NCBI RefSeq assembly: GCF_020283565.1
Contig: NC_060063.1
Coordinates: forward strand, 42,368,856-42,432,855
Direction of reading: 5' to 3'
From: Trifolium pratense
Lineage: Eukaryota > Streptophyta > Magnoliopsida > Fabales > Fabaceae
DNA: 64,000 bases
This document shows, piece after piece, positions 10,347 through 20,641 of this stretch (position 1 is its first letter; each line of letters begins with the position of its first letter). The notes under the pieces are model-generated. The model was not told the DNA's origin, made no database searches, and was given only the letters and a program-made list of their open reading frames with translations. The position numbers and the translations under genes were made by a program.

Positions 10347-12551
10347 CTACAAGCTGCTTGTTCCGGCATCTTCCGTTGTTGTCTTCTTCTTCTTCTTCCT
10401 CTTCTTTGTTCCTTCACCCGAGTCTCTTTTCCTCTTCCGTCGCACCAAATATGCATCTACAGGCTCCAAATCAGTGTAGGCTTTTTCAATAACCACCAAA
10501 GCATCGGCCAAATTGAGTTGACCATCGAGCGCTTTCCTCAAATCCGCTCGAACCTTCTTAGTCACTTCAGACACGTCGCATTCACCACTCACGTTGTCCT
10601 CCTCAAGGTTAGCATGTGTTGGTGGATCCACTTCAACCGGTGGCAATATCTTCGGATGAGAAACACGGTATAACCATGGAATGTATCCGGGTACGGTATC
10701 AAATGCACGCACAACTTTTGGTCCTCGCATCTCCTCTGTCACATAGTTGGCAGTCAGGTAGGAAGCAAATGCATCAGCAATCGTAAACCGATTCATACCA
10801 GCCTTTGCAGATACATCAGGGTGCCTAGGGATAGACTGGACATGTCCAAATTGTCGGAGGACACGTTCTGGCAAGTGTGGATTGATAATAGCACTTCGAC
10901 ACATAATCCAACCAGTGTACCAACTGATATCTTGAAAGGGTCTGGTTTGCCGGTGCTCCTCATATGGGCAAAACACCACTTCATCCATGCGCATTGTATC
11001 CAATGCGGACCTATGCTGCCCTGGAAATTTTGGTCCTTTTAAAGGCAAAAATCTTGCCGCATAGGGATTGTCGTGGGTGTATCTCTCATCAACAAAACGT
11101 CCACCAAAAGTTTTGAAATGCGCCATAATCCAGGCCTATTGAAAACACATGATATGGGTAAGCAAAATATTTAATTATAACAACCGACATTCAGTTAAAA
11201 GGCAAAACGCATTTTGAGTTTGTATGTATACCTGAAATAGACAGTTATAACCACCATGATTTCCACATCTCGGGCGGCTTGCAGCATCCAAGTAGTTGTA
11301 CAGATATGCCAGCCCAGAAGCACCCCAATTCCACGTGTTAACTAAACTGAGGTCTCGCAAGTAGGTAAGAAAAATGACGTCCACGTACTGCATACTTTTG
11401 TTGGTGAAAATGGTTGCACCGATCAAGTAGAGCAAATAGCATCTAATGGTGCATTCCCTGAGGAATTCCACATCTTCAGCAGACTTCTTTAACCTTTCAG
11501 CTTTCAAGGCATCCTTCAAATTATCGAGATACAAATCCTTCAACGCCTTAAACCCTATATGTGCTCCTTTCATTTTTTGAAACTCTTTCTTGCACTTACT
11601 AATAGGGAAGTTCAGATACTCTACGCACATCTCTTCACCATCTTCCTTTGTACATGACGTTCCGTTGTGGTCGAGCATTTTTCCGGTAATCGGAATATGA
11701 AGCAATGAGGACACGTCGTCCAAGGTTATAGTCATCTCACCAATAGGAAGATGGAAAGTTCCGGTCTCAGGATGCCATCGCTCTGCAAATGCCGTCAACA
11801 GACCCCAATCGGTGTGATTGTAATTTGTCCGCCGCAGAGTTTCGAGTCCGGACGCATTAACGACATTCCAAAACCACGAGTACTCTTTCGGACATATCTT
11901 GAAATTGTTGATTTTTTTCCCGTTGTTCATTACCCTCAAATACCGGGATTGGAGCTGCAAAACATTACACTTCATTACACTTCATAACAATCGACATCGA
12001 AAATAAATAGTGTTATATGAATCGTAACTTACCTCTCCTTTCCACAACGGTACAGCAACATGTTTTCCAAATCCCGGCAACAAAGACAAGTCAGACGGAC
12101 CACCATCATAACATGTAACTGGTGGTGGTTTTACTCGTGGTGGGTTCCTTCCTTGTGTTACTCGCGTAACCTTTTTCCGTGGTTTTTTAGGTTCTGGTGG
12201 TGGTTGTTCAGCCTCCTCTTCCTCCTCCATTTCCTCTTCCGCTTCCTCATCAACTTCTTCTTCCCCATCATCATCCCCCTCTTCATCCGCTTCCTCCGCT
12301 TCCTCATCCACTCCTTCCTCCCCTTCCTCCCCTTCCTCTTCCCCTTCTTCAGAAATATTTTCTTCCACGTCTTCATTCTCCTCTTGCGATTCTGCATCCT
12401 CCGGTCGAGGCTCATCCATCGTGGTTGAAACTGCTTTCCCTTTAGCTCGACTTGGAATTTTATCTACATTGACCGCAGCCTGTCTACGTGCAGAGCTATG
12501 TGCTTTGCTTGCACCGCCACGTCTTGTTCGGCCAACTTTGTCGTCCGTCAT
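10347..12551 (-). CDS. PMD gene 1: plant mobile domain (MAIN-like) protein
   Basis: Three coding exons on the minus strand: 12551-12033, 11954-11232 and 11135-10347 (TAG), about 676 residues, with GT-AG borders and phase-0 joins. A probable 5'-UTR intron spans 12868-12557. Exon 1 is basic, then a long Glu/Asp run (about 12190-12390), then a Pro/Lys patch ending GGPSDLSLLPGF. Exon 2 begins the PMD domain: WFWNVVNASGLETLRRTNYN, then ERWHPETGTFHLPIGEMTIT, LDDVSSLLHIPITG. Exon 3 has LPERVLRQFGHVQSIPRHPD and VPGYIPWLYRVSHP and a Lys-rich tail. The PMD family includes the host proteins MAIN and MAIL1, which silence transposons and maintain meristem genomes, and many transposon-borne copies. Transposon versions are often annotated 'phosphatase 7 long form homolog', but no phosphatase motif is seen here. 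The role in the element is unknown. Confidence 0.8.
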
Positions 12552-13050
12552 GATTCCTACAAGAAAACAGTCACCATAAGTATCTACGAAATCAATATTC
12601 ATCGGTTACTCATTCAAACAATTTTTATACATAAATCAATACTCATACAAGCATTTTGTCAAACACTTGGTGCACATAAACAAGAATACAAATCCAATTC
12701 ATATGCCCTAAAATAAATTACCCTATACAAGTCCAATCATATACCCTAAATTAAAATACAACCCCAAATTTAGTGGAATCAAAACAATAATCACGAGCAT
12801 TAACAAATCAAAATAAAAAAATAAAAAAAAAAAGCAAGAAAATGAGAGAGTTGAGTTTGAAAACTTACTTGTAGAGATGAGCTTGGTGATTATCAGGGAG
12901 AAATTGAATGTTTAGAAGAGAGAAATTGTCGTTCTACTGGTGAAACCTTAAATTTGCGATTGAAACCTCCAAAATCGCCCTAGCCTCTGTTGCAAACCGT
13001 TTTGGCGCAAATGGTGAACGTTTAAAGTTTTTACTAATATATTAGTTAAT

Positions 13051-13460
13051 TTCGGTACATGCGAACCGAACTATAGCGTTTTCGGCAGTTTTGTACCGAA
13101 TCGCACCCAGATTTCGGTAAATAGTCCCCGGAATTTTCATTGGTTCACTGGACAGGACGTATTCGGCAGAAATATACCGAAAGTTATTTCGGTTACCAGG
13201 TACCGAAATTTACCCAGATATCGGTACGTGGATACCGAAATTTTGTTTCGTTCACTGGAATATGATCTATTCGGCATAAATTTACCGAAATGTATATTCG
13301 GTTATCAGGTACCGAAAGTTACCCATATATCGGTACCTGGATACCGAAATTTTCTTTGGTTCACTGGAATTAGGTCGTTTCGGCATAAATCTACCGAAAT
13401 GTATATTCGGTTACCATATACCGAAATCTACCCAGATATCGGTAACTGGATACCGAAATG
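13051..13460. repeat. Palindrome array 4 (largest)
   Basis: About ten inverted units alternate in two kinds: ttcggcataaatttaccgaa and ttcggttaccaggtaccgaa. They are linked by tacccagatatcggta and a ggttcactgga phrase, so that a period of about 100-110 bp is repeated nearly four times. It lies between the 5' end of PMD gene 1 and the 3' end of PMD gene 2. Confidence 0.85.
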
Positions 13461-13694
13461 AATTGCATATTTTATTTTTTTTTTTTTGGGTCTTGCACGT
13501 TTATGTAACATCATAAACTATCATAACATAGCTGAGTATTAGACACATCACGTTAACGGAAATTTAAAAAAGGTAACGGGTAATTAAACGTAGTCAAATA
13601 CACCAAATTGTTTGAATCAGACTACATCCAAATTCGACAAATTCAAATAATAAAATTACATTAAACAACAACTGAGTTACAATATTAGCTAAGC

Positions 13695-15845
13695 CTACTC
13701 TCGAGTGTTGTACCGTCTCCCTCTACCCCGCTTAAGTCGCCGACACGTCAAAACAGGGTTAAGCAAATTCAAAATCCTCCGCAAAGTACCATGAACAGGA
13801 GTTCCTTCCACCGCCTCACCTTCGCGAAGTGACCTCTCCACCTCATCCCTAACACCACGGCATACCTGAAGCATGTTAGGGTCATTCCTTGCTTCCGCGG
13901 CCTCTATCAACACCTCTAAGTTAGGTGGCCTTGGTGGTGACGCCGGAGCTTGTACGGGTCGCATAACTGGATGCGACACTTTGTAAAACCATGTCATGTA
14001 TCCAGGTTCATGGTCCCATGCGCTAACCACAGCCTGACCCCTCATCTCTTCAGCAATCATCCTCAAATCCAACTCCTCCATAAAAACACGATCAATCTCA
14101 CATAGGCTCATCCCCGGAGTCGCAGACAAATCCGGTTTTCTAGGAATGCCTTGGACATGTTTAAATTGTCTAAGCACGCGTTCAGGCAAATGCTTTGCTT
14201 TCAAATTACCACATCTCAACCATCCAGAAAACCAGCATGAATTTATCAAAGGGCGGACGTGTCGGTGATCATCATATGGACTGAATACGCAGTCGTACGT
14301 CTGAATATTATCCAAACTGTTTCTATAGCTACTTGGTTCCCTATGTCCAGCTCCGGGAACAAACTTTGCATTTCGAGGCATGCCCTCAGAATAGATAGGA
14401 TCCTGCGCCCACACGCTAAGTCCCGGAAAATGAGAAATTATCCAGCCCTGAAAGCATGACAAACAAGTTTCATTATATTGACGGACATTACGTATCATAC
14501 ATGTTGAATAATTTTCGTAAGCGCACGTTTATGTTACCTGAAGCAAAGACATGTACCCAGCCATCTGATTCACTGTCACCAAACACGCATCATCCAGATA
14601 ATGTTGCAAATGAACCAGAGCAGCAGCACCCCAATTCCATTCACGGACAGCCGACAAATCCTGAAAATACTGCAGGTATACTACGTCCACGTAGTAACTG
14701 CTTTTGTTGCTAAATATGGTACAACAGACCAAAAATAGCAAGAAAGCCCGTATGGACCTGTCCCTATACAGCTTAATCTCATGCGCCGACTTACCTTCAG
14801 CAACAGCTTTATCAGCTAATCCGTGGTTAACACTATAGATATCCTCCACGTCAGAATGCTTCAGATGGAGCCCGTTCATTTTGGCAAAATGACCCATAAC
14901 AACATTCCGATCAACTCCTAGAAATGAATTAACCATGTCAGCCGCTTCATCCCTTGACATTTTGCCATGGTTCAGAAACTTTCCCTCGATCGGAATATGC
15001 AACAGACACTGGACATCGTCCAATGTGATGGCCAGCTCACCCAATGGAATGTGGAATGAACTCGTCTCCGTATGCCATCTTTCAACAAATGCCCAGAGGA
15101 GCCCGTAGTCAAGCACGCTAAAATTAGTCCGGGTAAGCGGCTCCAAACCCGATGCTTCAACCACATCCCAAAACCATCTGTCCGTGCGGCGGGACGGTTT
15201 TTGTATATTAATAACTTTTTTTCCGCTGGCGATGCAACGTAAATTTACCGCTAAAATCTGAAAAATTCAAATAGCACAAAAAATTATCGAGCTAACGTAA
15301 TCACAACATTTTTAATAAAATAATCGTCGTATTTTAAATTGGTTTACCTCTTTGTCATTTGGGTCTGCATACCATATCGGAATAGCCATATGCTTATCGT
15401 ACTCCGTTAACAAGGACAAATCCGTCGGTCCTCCTCCTAAACCTACTTCATCATCATTACGTGAACACTTTGGTGGTTTTCGGCGTACTGGTTTGCGCCG
15501 TTGTTGTCGAGGTGGTTGTTGCGGTGGGTCTTGCGGTTCATCTTGCGGTGAGTGTTGCGGTGAGACTTGTGGTGAGACTTGTGGTGATCCAAGATCATCA
15601 TAATCAAAACACGCATTTAAAAATTGGTCGGCATCAAATTCATCTTGCACCACCAATGATTGTCCTAGACGTGTCCGTCCACGTGTATGCGACCCACCCG
15701 CCTCGGCATCATGTGTACCTTGCCCCGGAGTTGGTCCTTTGCGACGACCTCGTTTGGACGGATGATTTGCAGCAAGCTCTCTACGAGCGGAAGCATGTGC
15801 ATTGATTGCCTTTCCATGCCTACCCCTAGGTAGATTTTCTTCCAT
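13695..15845 (-). CDS. PMD gene 2: plant mobile domain (MAIN-like) protein
   Basis: Three exons on the minus strand: 15845-15348, 15257-14538 and 14447-13695 (TAG), about 656 residues. The architecture matches PMD gene 1, including a probable 5'-UTR intron (donor GTAAGT at 16252-16247). Shared landmarks are AHASARRELAAN (AHSSARRQAAVN in gene 1), GGPTDLSLLTEYDKH, FWDVVEASGLEPLTRTNFS, LDDVQCLLHIPIEG, LPERVLRQFKHVQGIPRKPD and EPGYMTWFYKVSHP. The N-terminal linker carries a short repeat SPQVSPQVSPQHSPQ instead of an acidic run. The two genes are clearly paralogues, duplicated within the element or its ancestor and then diverged. Open in this copy, but broken by a stop in copy 2. Confidence 0.8.
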
Positions 15846-16383
15846 ATCTATACATAGATAAATAAATTCACAGTCAATACAAACAATTAATCTATGATAA
15901 ATTCATACTTATAATTCAATCGAACACATGATTCTTGCAACAATGGAAACATAATTCAAATGGAAACATGCATTCATATTCACTCGTACATTTTGACAAA
16001 CACTTAGAGTACACTATAACTCAATTAGCTTCATATTCACATTTAACTCAATTAGCAACATTCATTCATGCTAGTATGTAACCAATCTAACAACTAACCA
16101 ATAATCAACGATTCAAACAACATAATCAACAATTTAACTCAATAATCAGATATTGAAATTTTGGAATTTTTATAGGGAAGAACAAAAAATGAATTTGAAA
16201 TGTCATGGTGATGAGGAATGCATAGAATGACAAATAAAGGAAAGAAACTTACTTGATGAAATGTGATTTGAAGTTGGATGTTGAAGTTGGCCGCAAATGT
16301 GTAGAAGAAAGGAAGAGAGGAGTTTTGTGGTTTGTTTTTCAAAATAAAACGAACTTACTGAAATTGTTCATATGTAAGACAAC

Positions 16384-16541
16384 TTCGGTTAATATCAACC
16401 GAATCTATCCTTCGGTTAATATCCACCGACGCAACACTACATTCGGTTCGTGGATACCGAACGATGTCAACACCACGTTCGGTTCGCAGTTACCGAAATG
16501 TTTCAAGATGTCAAAAGACTTCGGTTTTTATAAACCGCAGT
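16384..16541. repeat. Subterminal palindrome array 5 (right)
   Basis: Units cttcggttaatatcaaccga, ccttcggttaatatccaccg, ttcggttcgtggataccgaa, ttcggttcgcagttaccgaa and cttcggtttttataaaccgc. The last unit mirrors the first unit of the left array, so inverted similarity of the two ends extends beyond the TIR proper. Confidence 0.8.
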
Positions 16542-16554
16542 ACCCCCCAAGGAT

Positions 16555-16611
16555 AAAAACGGAAATTCAGGGGGTATAAAAGAAATGAGGGGGGTCGGGA
16601 GAGAAAACTTC
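16555..16611 (-). repeat. Right terminal inverted repeat of MULE copy 1
   Basis: Read inward on the minus strand it starts gaagttttctctcccgaccc and continues ccctcatttcttttatacccc, matching the left terminus. The bases outside are gcaaaacaaatggtg. Confidence 0.85.
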
Positions 16612-16835
16612 GCAAAACAAATGGTGTGAACCACTGATGGATCAAACATATTTGTGAGTTACAACTGTAGATGGATTCTTCATTTTTTTATTTTTTTTTA
16701 TAAGCAGATGGATTCTTGATTAATTTGGCCAGTTTTTATTGTTCTTATCCAAGAATTGGTTTGATTGGAGCTATAACTACATGTTCAATTAAATGACACC
16801 GTTATATATTTCACTAAACATGAAAATATCATGAA

Positions 16836-16877
16836 GGGGATGCGAGAGGTACGGGGGTTCGATACCCCGCATCTCCA
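16836..16877 (+). pseudogene. tRNA-Ala gene with internal deletion
   Basis: The segment starts ggggatg, as nuclear tRNA-Ala genes do, then jumps to cgagaggtacgggggttcga and ends accccgcatctcca, the usual variable loop, T arm and acceptor 3' strand, followed by a TTTT Pol III stop. The D arm, A box and anticodon are missing. The missing part lies between two ATG triplets of the normal gene, so a deletion between short direct repeats is likely. The B box (ggttcgatacc) is kept. It cannot give a functional tRNA. Confidence 0.7.
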
Positions 16878-17522
16878 TTTTCATATCTTTTTTTGTATTT
16901 TCCTTTGCCTTGTTGTATTTATCTCATACGCACACAATGACATGTTTTCTGTGGAACTTGTGATAGTAGATTTTTATGTATATCTATTTCTCACCATCAC
17001 TCAAACCCTCCTTTGGCTACCAATTATCCCATTTAACAACTTCCTCAATTTTGTTCGAATCATTCTTTGCTGCTGCAGATTCACCATCACCAACACCAAT
17101 TATTGTCCTTGAAACACCAATTATTGTCCTTGAAACATGTGGTTTACCAATGTGTGTTCTTGTTTTCAATATATTCAATAGAGTGAACTGAACAAAGAAC
17201 ACAAACTATACAAACATGTTTTCAGGGTCCTCCTTATAACTAAGATCAAGATTCAAATTAGAGCACCCACATCCATATCGATAATGGTGCTCTTAGGTAC
17301 CACCAAAAATAATCTTAGGTACCACCAAAAATAATGATTGTATGATGTATGAATTCATATATTTCGTCCGGCCTCATATATAAGCAAAAGTTACCTTTTT
17401 AGATTCATTAAAAAAATAATGTATCTAATCCGAATTATAAACAAAATATATCTCTTTTTGAATGAATCTAAAAAACTGATTTTTGCTTATACATATGGGC
17501 AAAGTCTATGGTGACACCATAA

Positions 17523-17865
17523 TGGTGTTGTGTATCATGCACAAGTTGCTGAAAACAGTATAATTAACGAATACGAATTTTACAAAATTCATCGTTGGAT
17601 TGAAAGTTTATATCATATAGATGAACCATAATTTTTTTTGAAAAAATTGAAAATCATTTGATATGTTATTGATACCTGTCAAAATTAACGGTTTATGAAT
17701 TTTTATTAAACACCGTTAATCTTTATAAGTCTCGATAACATATCAAATGATTTTTAATTTTTTTTGTATGGATGATCTATATAATATAAACTTTCAATCC
17801 AACGGTAAATTTTTGTAAAATTCGTATTCGTTATAATAAAATCATTAACTTGTGCATCATGCACC
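17523..17865. mobile_element. Foldback MITE with ~150-bp inverted arms
   Basis: The left arm (from 17523, tgcacaagtt ... acgaatacgaattttacaaa ... ggattgaaagtttatat ... atcatttgatatgttat) is repeated in inverted order up to 17865. The arms are separated by a short loop near 17680-17720. It would fold into one long hairpin. It has no coding capacity. Confidence 0.7.
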
Positions 17866-17913
17866 ATATGATTCACTTGTGCATCATGCACCATATGATT
17901 CACTTGTGCATGT
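17848..17913. repeat. 27-bp tandem repeat at MITE edge
   Basis: About two and a half copies of a 27-bp unit containing acttgtgcatcatgcaccat follow directly on the right end of the foldback MITE. The element's terminal sequence has been amplified. Confidence 0.7.
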
Positions 17914-17930
17914 TAGCCAAAATCATACTT

Positions 17931-18374
17931 CCTCCGACCTCTTTTAAAAGTTATCTTTTTAGATTCATTAGAAAAATAATATGGATCTGTTTGTTTGAGA
18001 TTTTAAAAAAATGATTTATTTTGAAAAAAATCATTTTCAAAAAATAGATTTTCTTAAAGAAAATCTAAAGCTATTTTCCGTTTGTTTACGATCATAAAAA
18101 TCTATTTTTTTTAGAAAATGATTTAAAAAAAAAAATAGATTTTGAAGAAAGCTATTGAAAATAGCTTTTCATTTTGAAGAAAAAATGATTTTTTTACTAA
18201 TATGATTTTTGAAAAAATCTGAAACAAACACAAGTAAAAGAAGAAAAATGATTTTTCTTTTAAAAAAAATAGATTTTTTTGAAAAAAAATCTGAAACAAA
18301 CGGGGCCTATATCTAGTCCAAATTATTGACAAAATACATTTATTTTATCCATTTCTATGAAGCCGGGAGGGGAG
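17931..18374. mobile_element. Stowaway-like MITE interrupted by a second MITE
   Basis: Outer ends read cttcctccgacctcttttaa on the left and cgggaggggagta on the right, in keeping with Stowaway ctccctcc termini. Inside lies 17987-18306, an A/T-rich hairpin element whose ends are ctgtttgtttgagattttt and, inverted, the same motif (aaaatctgaaacaaacgggg). This is a nested insertion, the inner element being the younger. Confidence 0.6.
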
Positions 18375-18697
18375 TACGTGTCTATCCATTTCTATGAATG
18401 AATCAATGCCCTTTGAGATGGAGACGTGAGAGAAACTGGAATACAAACACCATACTGCCCCATACTTTGGTTGGACATGCCCACAATTTACTAAACACGA
18501 TAAATAAACTTAACTTCACGCTACCAAACATGTACAACCAAAACAACGCAAAAATCACCGGTTCCTCTACGCATCTCTCTTCAACCTACAATCCATTTTC
18601 CCATATTACCCTCCTCCCATAAAAATAAGGCAAATACTAACCGCCTAACCGGTGCTTCTGGGATACTTTTAAAAGTTTAAATAGTAGGTTTTTTATA

Positions 18698-18843
18698 CTC
18701 CCCCGGTCCTAATTATAAGAAAAAATTAACTTTGTAGATACATTGAAAATTTGATGTATTTAGTCTATATTATAGTCTAGATACATCAAACATTCAATGT
18801 ATCTAAAAAGTTTATCTTCTCTTATAATTGGGACCAAAGGGAG
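18698..18843. mobile_element. Stowaway MITE
   Basis: 146 bp with TA on both sides. Termini ctcccccggtcctaattata and, inverted, ctccctttggtcccaattat. The interior is largely self-complementary around tacattgaa.. / ..ttcaatgta. Confidence 0.85.
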
Positions 18844-19201
18844 TATAATTTTTATGGGAATGCATATAGTCAACACATTAGAAATTAAATGAAATGTTTA
18901 AAGAATAATATGAGATACTCGTTTTTTTGGTACAAATCTGAGATACTCGTTTGCAAGACCCTAAAAATAAACTATAATCAATTTAACAAACAATAACTAC
19001 TATGATTAATTATTACCAATGGTTATTTACATTTTTTTCACCACTTTAATCTGGTTCGGGGGTCAGTTCTGACATCAAATGATCTACATTTATTGTCCAT
19101 AGACAAAATGACACTAAACTCACACGCTATGATTAATTACGGATGCTTCTTCAATTTAGCTCGAATTTATGGACATTACCAATAACACCACCAAATATTT
19201 T

Positions 19202-20008
19202 AGGATTTGAATCTCAGGTGGCTTCTAGGGTAAGGGCTCTATCAAGTCCCTTACCGGTGTACCATCCAAATCTACCGTTAGATTTAATAAGCATACATGA
19301 TCTTATAATTCATGACCACACACACTAGTTCCAATCTCTCCCCTCACGGGGCCAATCTCACTTTCTCTAAACCTGCACTCTATCTCTCCACCACCTGCAC
19401 ATAATCTGTATCGTGATAATAATCGACAATGTGAAATTGGAAGTTAGTGCCTCTACATGACCAACTTGTTGCTGCAATTGCTTTCAAAGTGATTCAATTT
19501 GCAGTTTATGTTTTTGATAAAACTGTAATGGTCTTTTTAAAGCATAATATCATCCATTATTGTTCTACCAATTTTAATTCTAGGTGTGTGTGGTTGATGT
19601 CTTTACTTTTTTGCTATCAATTTTTCTGGGTTGTGTTTATGTGAAATGTTAGTTTCATTCATTCTCAAATGATCATCATTTCGGCGGTTCTGAAAAGAAG
19701 CATGGTTTGAAATTAATTTGTTTATTTTTTTTGTTATAATTTTTTGATTTTTAGAAAATCATCTTCGGATTTACTCTAAAGAAGAAGAAAGTATCCTGCA
19801 ATATGTTTAATAAGGTTGGAAGGAGGTTGGGGAAATACTGTAGGAAGGATAGACTGAGATCGCCCAAGAGAGAGAGAAAGAAAATGGATGCAGTATTGTC
19901 ATGAATTATTAGACAATGTAGCCTAATTAAATCTAACGGTGGATTTGACTGGTACATGGGTGAGGGACTTAATAGAGCTCTCACCCTAAAATCCACCTGA
20001 ATCTCAAT
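19202..20008. mobile_element. Candidate non-autonomous DNA element with ~115-bp inverted arms
   Basis: Left arm 19202-19318 and right arm 19897-20008 are imperfect inverted copies (shared words gaatctcaggtgg, agggctctatcaagtccct, ccgttagatttaat and aattcatgac). They flank about 580 bp without a gene. Long arms with unrelated filler recall a non-autonomous MULE, but I find no matching 9-bp duplication. Confidence 0.55.
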
Positions 20009-20017
20009 ACATGTATA

Positions 20018-20334
20018 CTTTCTCCTCGGTACTGAATTATTAGTCGTTTTGGGAAAAAAATTGTATTAAATTATAAGTCAATTTACATTAAAAATAAAGT
20101 ATTTAATGTTATTTTTCCTATATACCCTTAATTATTTATTACTCTTTTTTCTTTCAATTTTTCAATTTATTTTTTTCATACAATAAATAAAGGATAATGT
20201 TTTAAATCAACTAATAATTTCTCTTTTTCATACAACATTAATTACATTTATTTCTTTTTTTGACGGAAATTAATTACATTTCTTAATATGCGTAAAAATA
20301 ACAAAATAACATATATTATAGTACGGAGGAAATA
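20018..20334. mobile_element. Degenerate Stowaway-like MITE
   Basis: The left end ctttctcctcggtactgaat follows TA. The right end, inverted, reads atttcctccgtactataata. The interior is AT-rich without a gene. Termini are diverged, so confidence is limited. Confidence 0.45.
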
Positions 20335-20394
20335 TTAAATACATATCTGCTCATTTTTATATAAAAAAAAGTTAACTTTTAGATTTATTAAATA

Positions 20395-20641
20395 CTCCTT
20401 CCGTCCCTAAATATAAGACCTAGTTTGACTATTGTATGTACGCCAATGCACAATTTTAATCACTAATATCTTTAATTTTCTATTAGTAAAAATTATAAAA
20501 ACTTAATATTTTGAAAATACTCATTAAAACAAATTAAACAAGATCGGATATCTAATATTTACATCTATATATTATTAAAAAAAATACGATCAAAACAAGA
20601 TAAATGAATAATCTCAGCTCTTATAAAAAGAGACGGGGGAG
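20395..20641. mobile_element. Stowaway MITE
   Basis: 247 bp bounded by TA (20393-20394 and 20642-20643). Termini are ctccttccgtccctaaatat and, inverted, ctcccccgtctctttttata, the typical Stowaway ends of plants. Confidence 0.8.

Larger units (their letters stand above)
4077..16611 (+). mobile_element. Complete multi-gene Mutator-like element (MULE), copy 1
   Basis: This 12,535-bp element is bounded by inverted termini that begin gaagttttctctcccgaccc on both ends. Its order is transposase-OTU protease gene (+), small gene 1 (+), small gene 2 (+), PMD gene 1 (-) and PMD gene 2 (-). Arrays of short inverted TTCGG(T/C)A...TACCGAA units fill all five gene-free spacers: 4171-4546, 8021-8306, 9862-10074, 13051-13460 and 16384-16541. 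The element is nearly identical to copy 2 over the shared 10.7 kb, so the family moved or was duplicated very recently. Only small gene 1 is visibly broken here, by a 1-base deletion. Transposase and both termini look intact, so copy 1 could be autonomous; activity is an inference. Confidence 0.85.

Noticed and set aside
12060..12445. Long plus-strand frames opposite PMD gene 1
   Set aside because: They are the antisense of the Glu-rich run, giving Leu/Pro/Phe-rich products. The same happens in copy 2.
13051..13460. Regularly spaced palindromes as a CRISPR-like array
   Set aside because: The genome is a plant nucleus, repeats are short inverted units with repeated (not unique) linkers, and no cas genes exist. 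They belong to the MULE.
16612..16625. Clean 9-bp target duplication for MULE copy 1 alone
   Set aside because: gcaaaacaaa against the left flank aaaccaaaa matches only 5 of 9 without gaps. A one-base indel alignment (caaaacaaa) is possible but cannot be told from A-rich chance.
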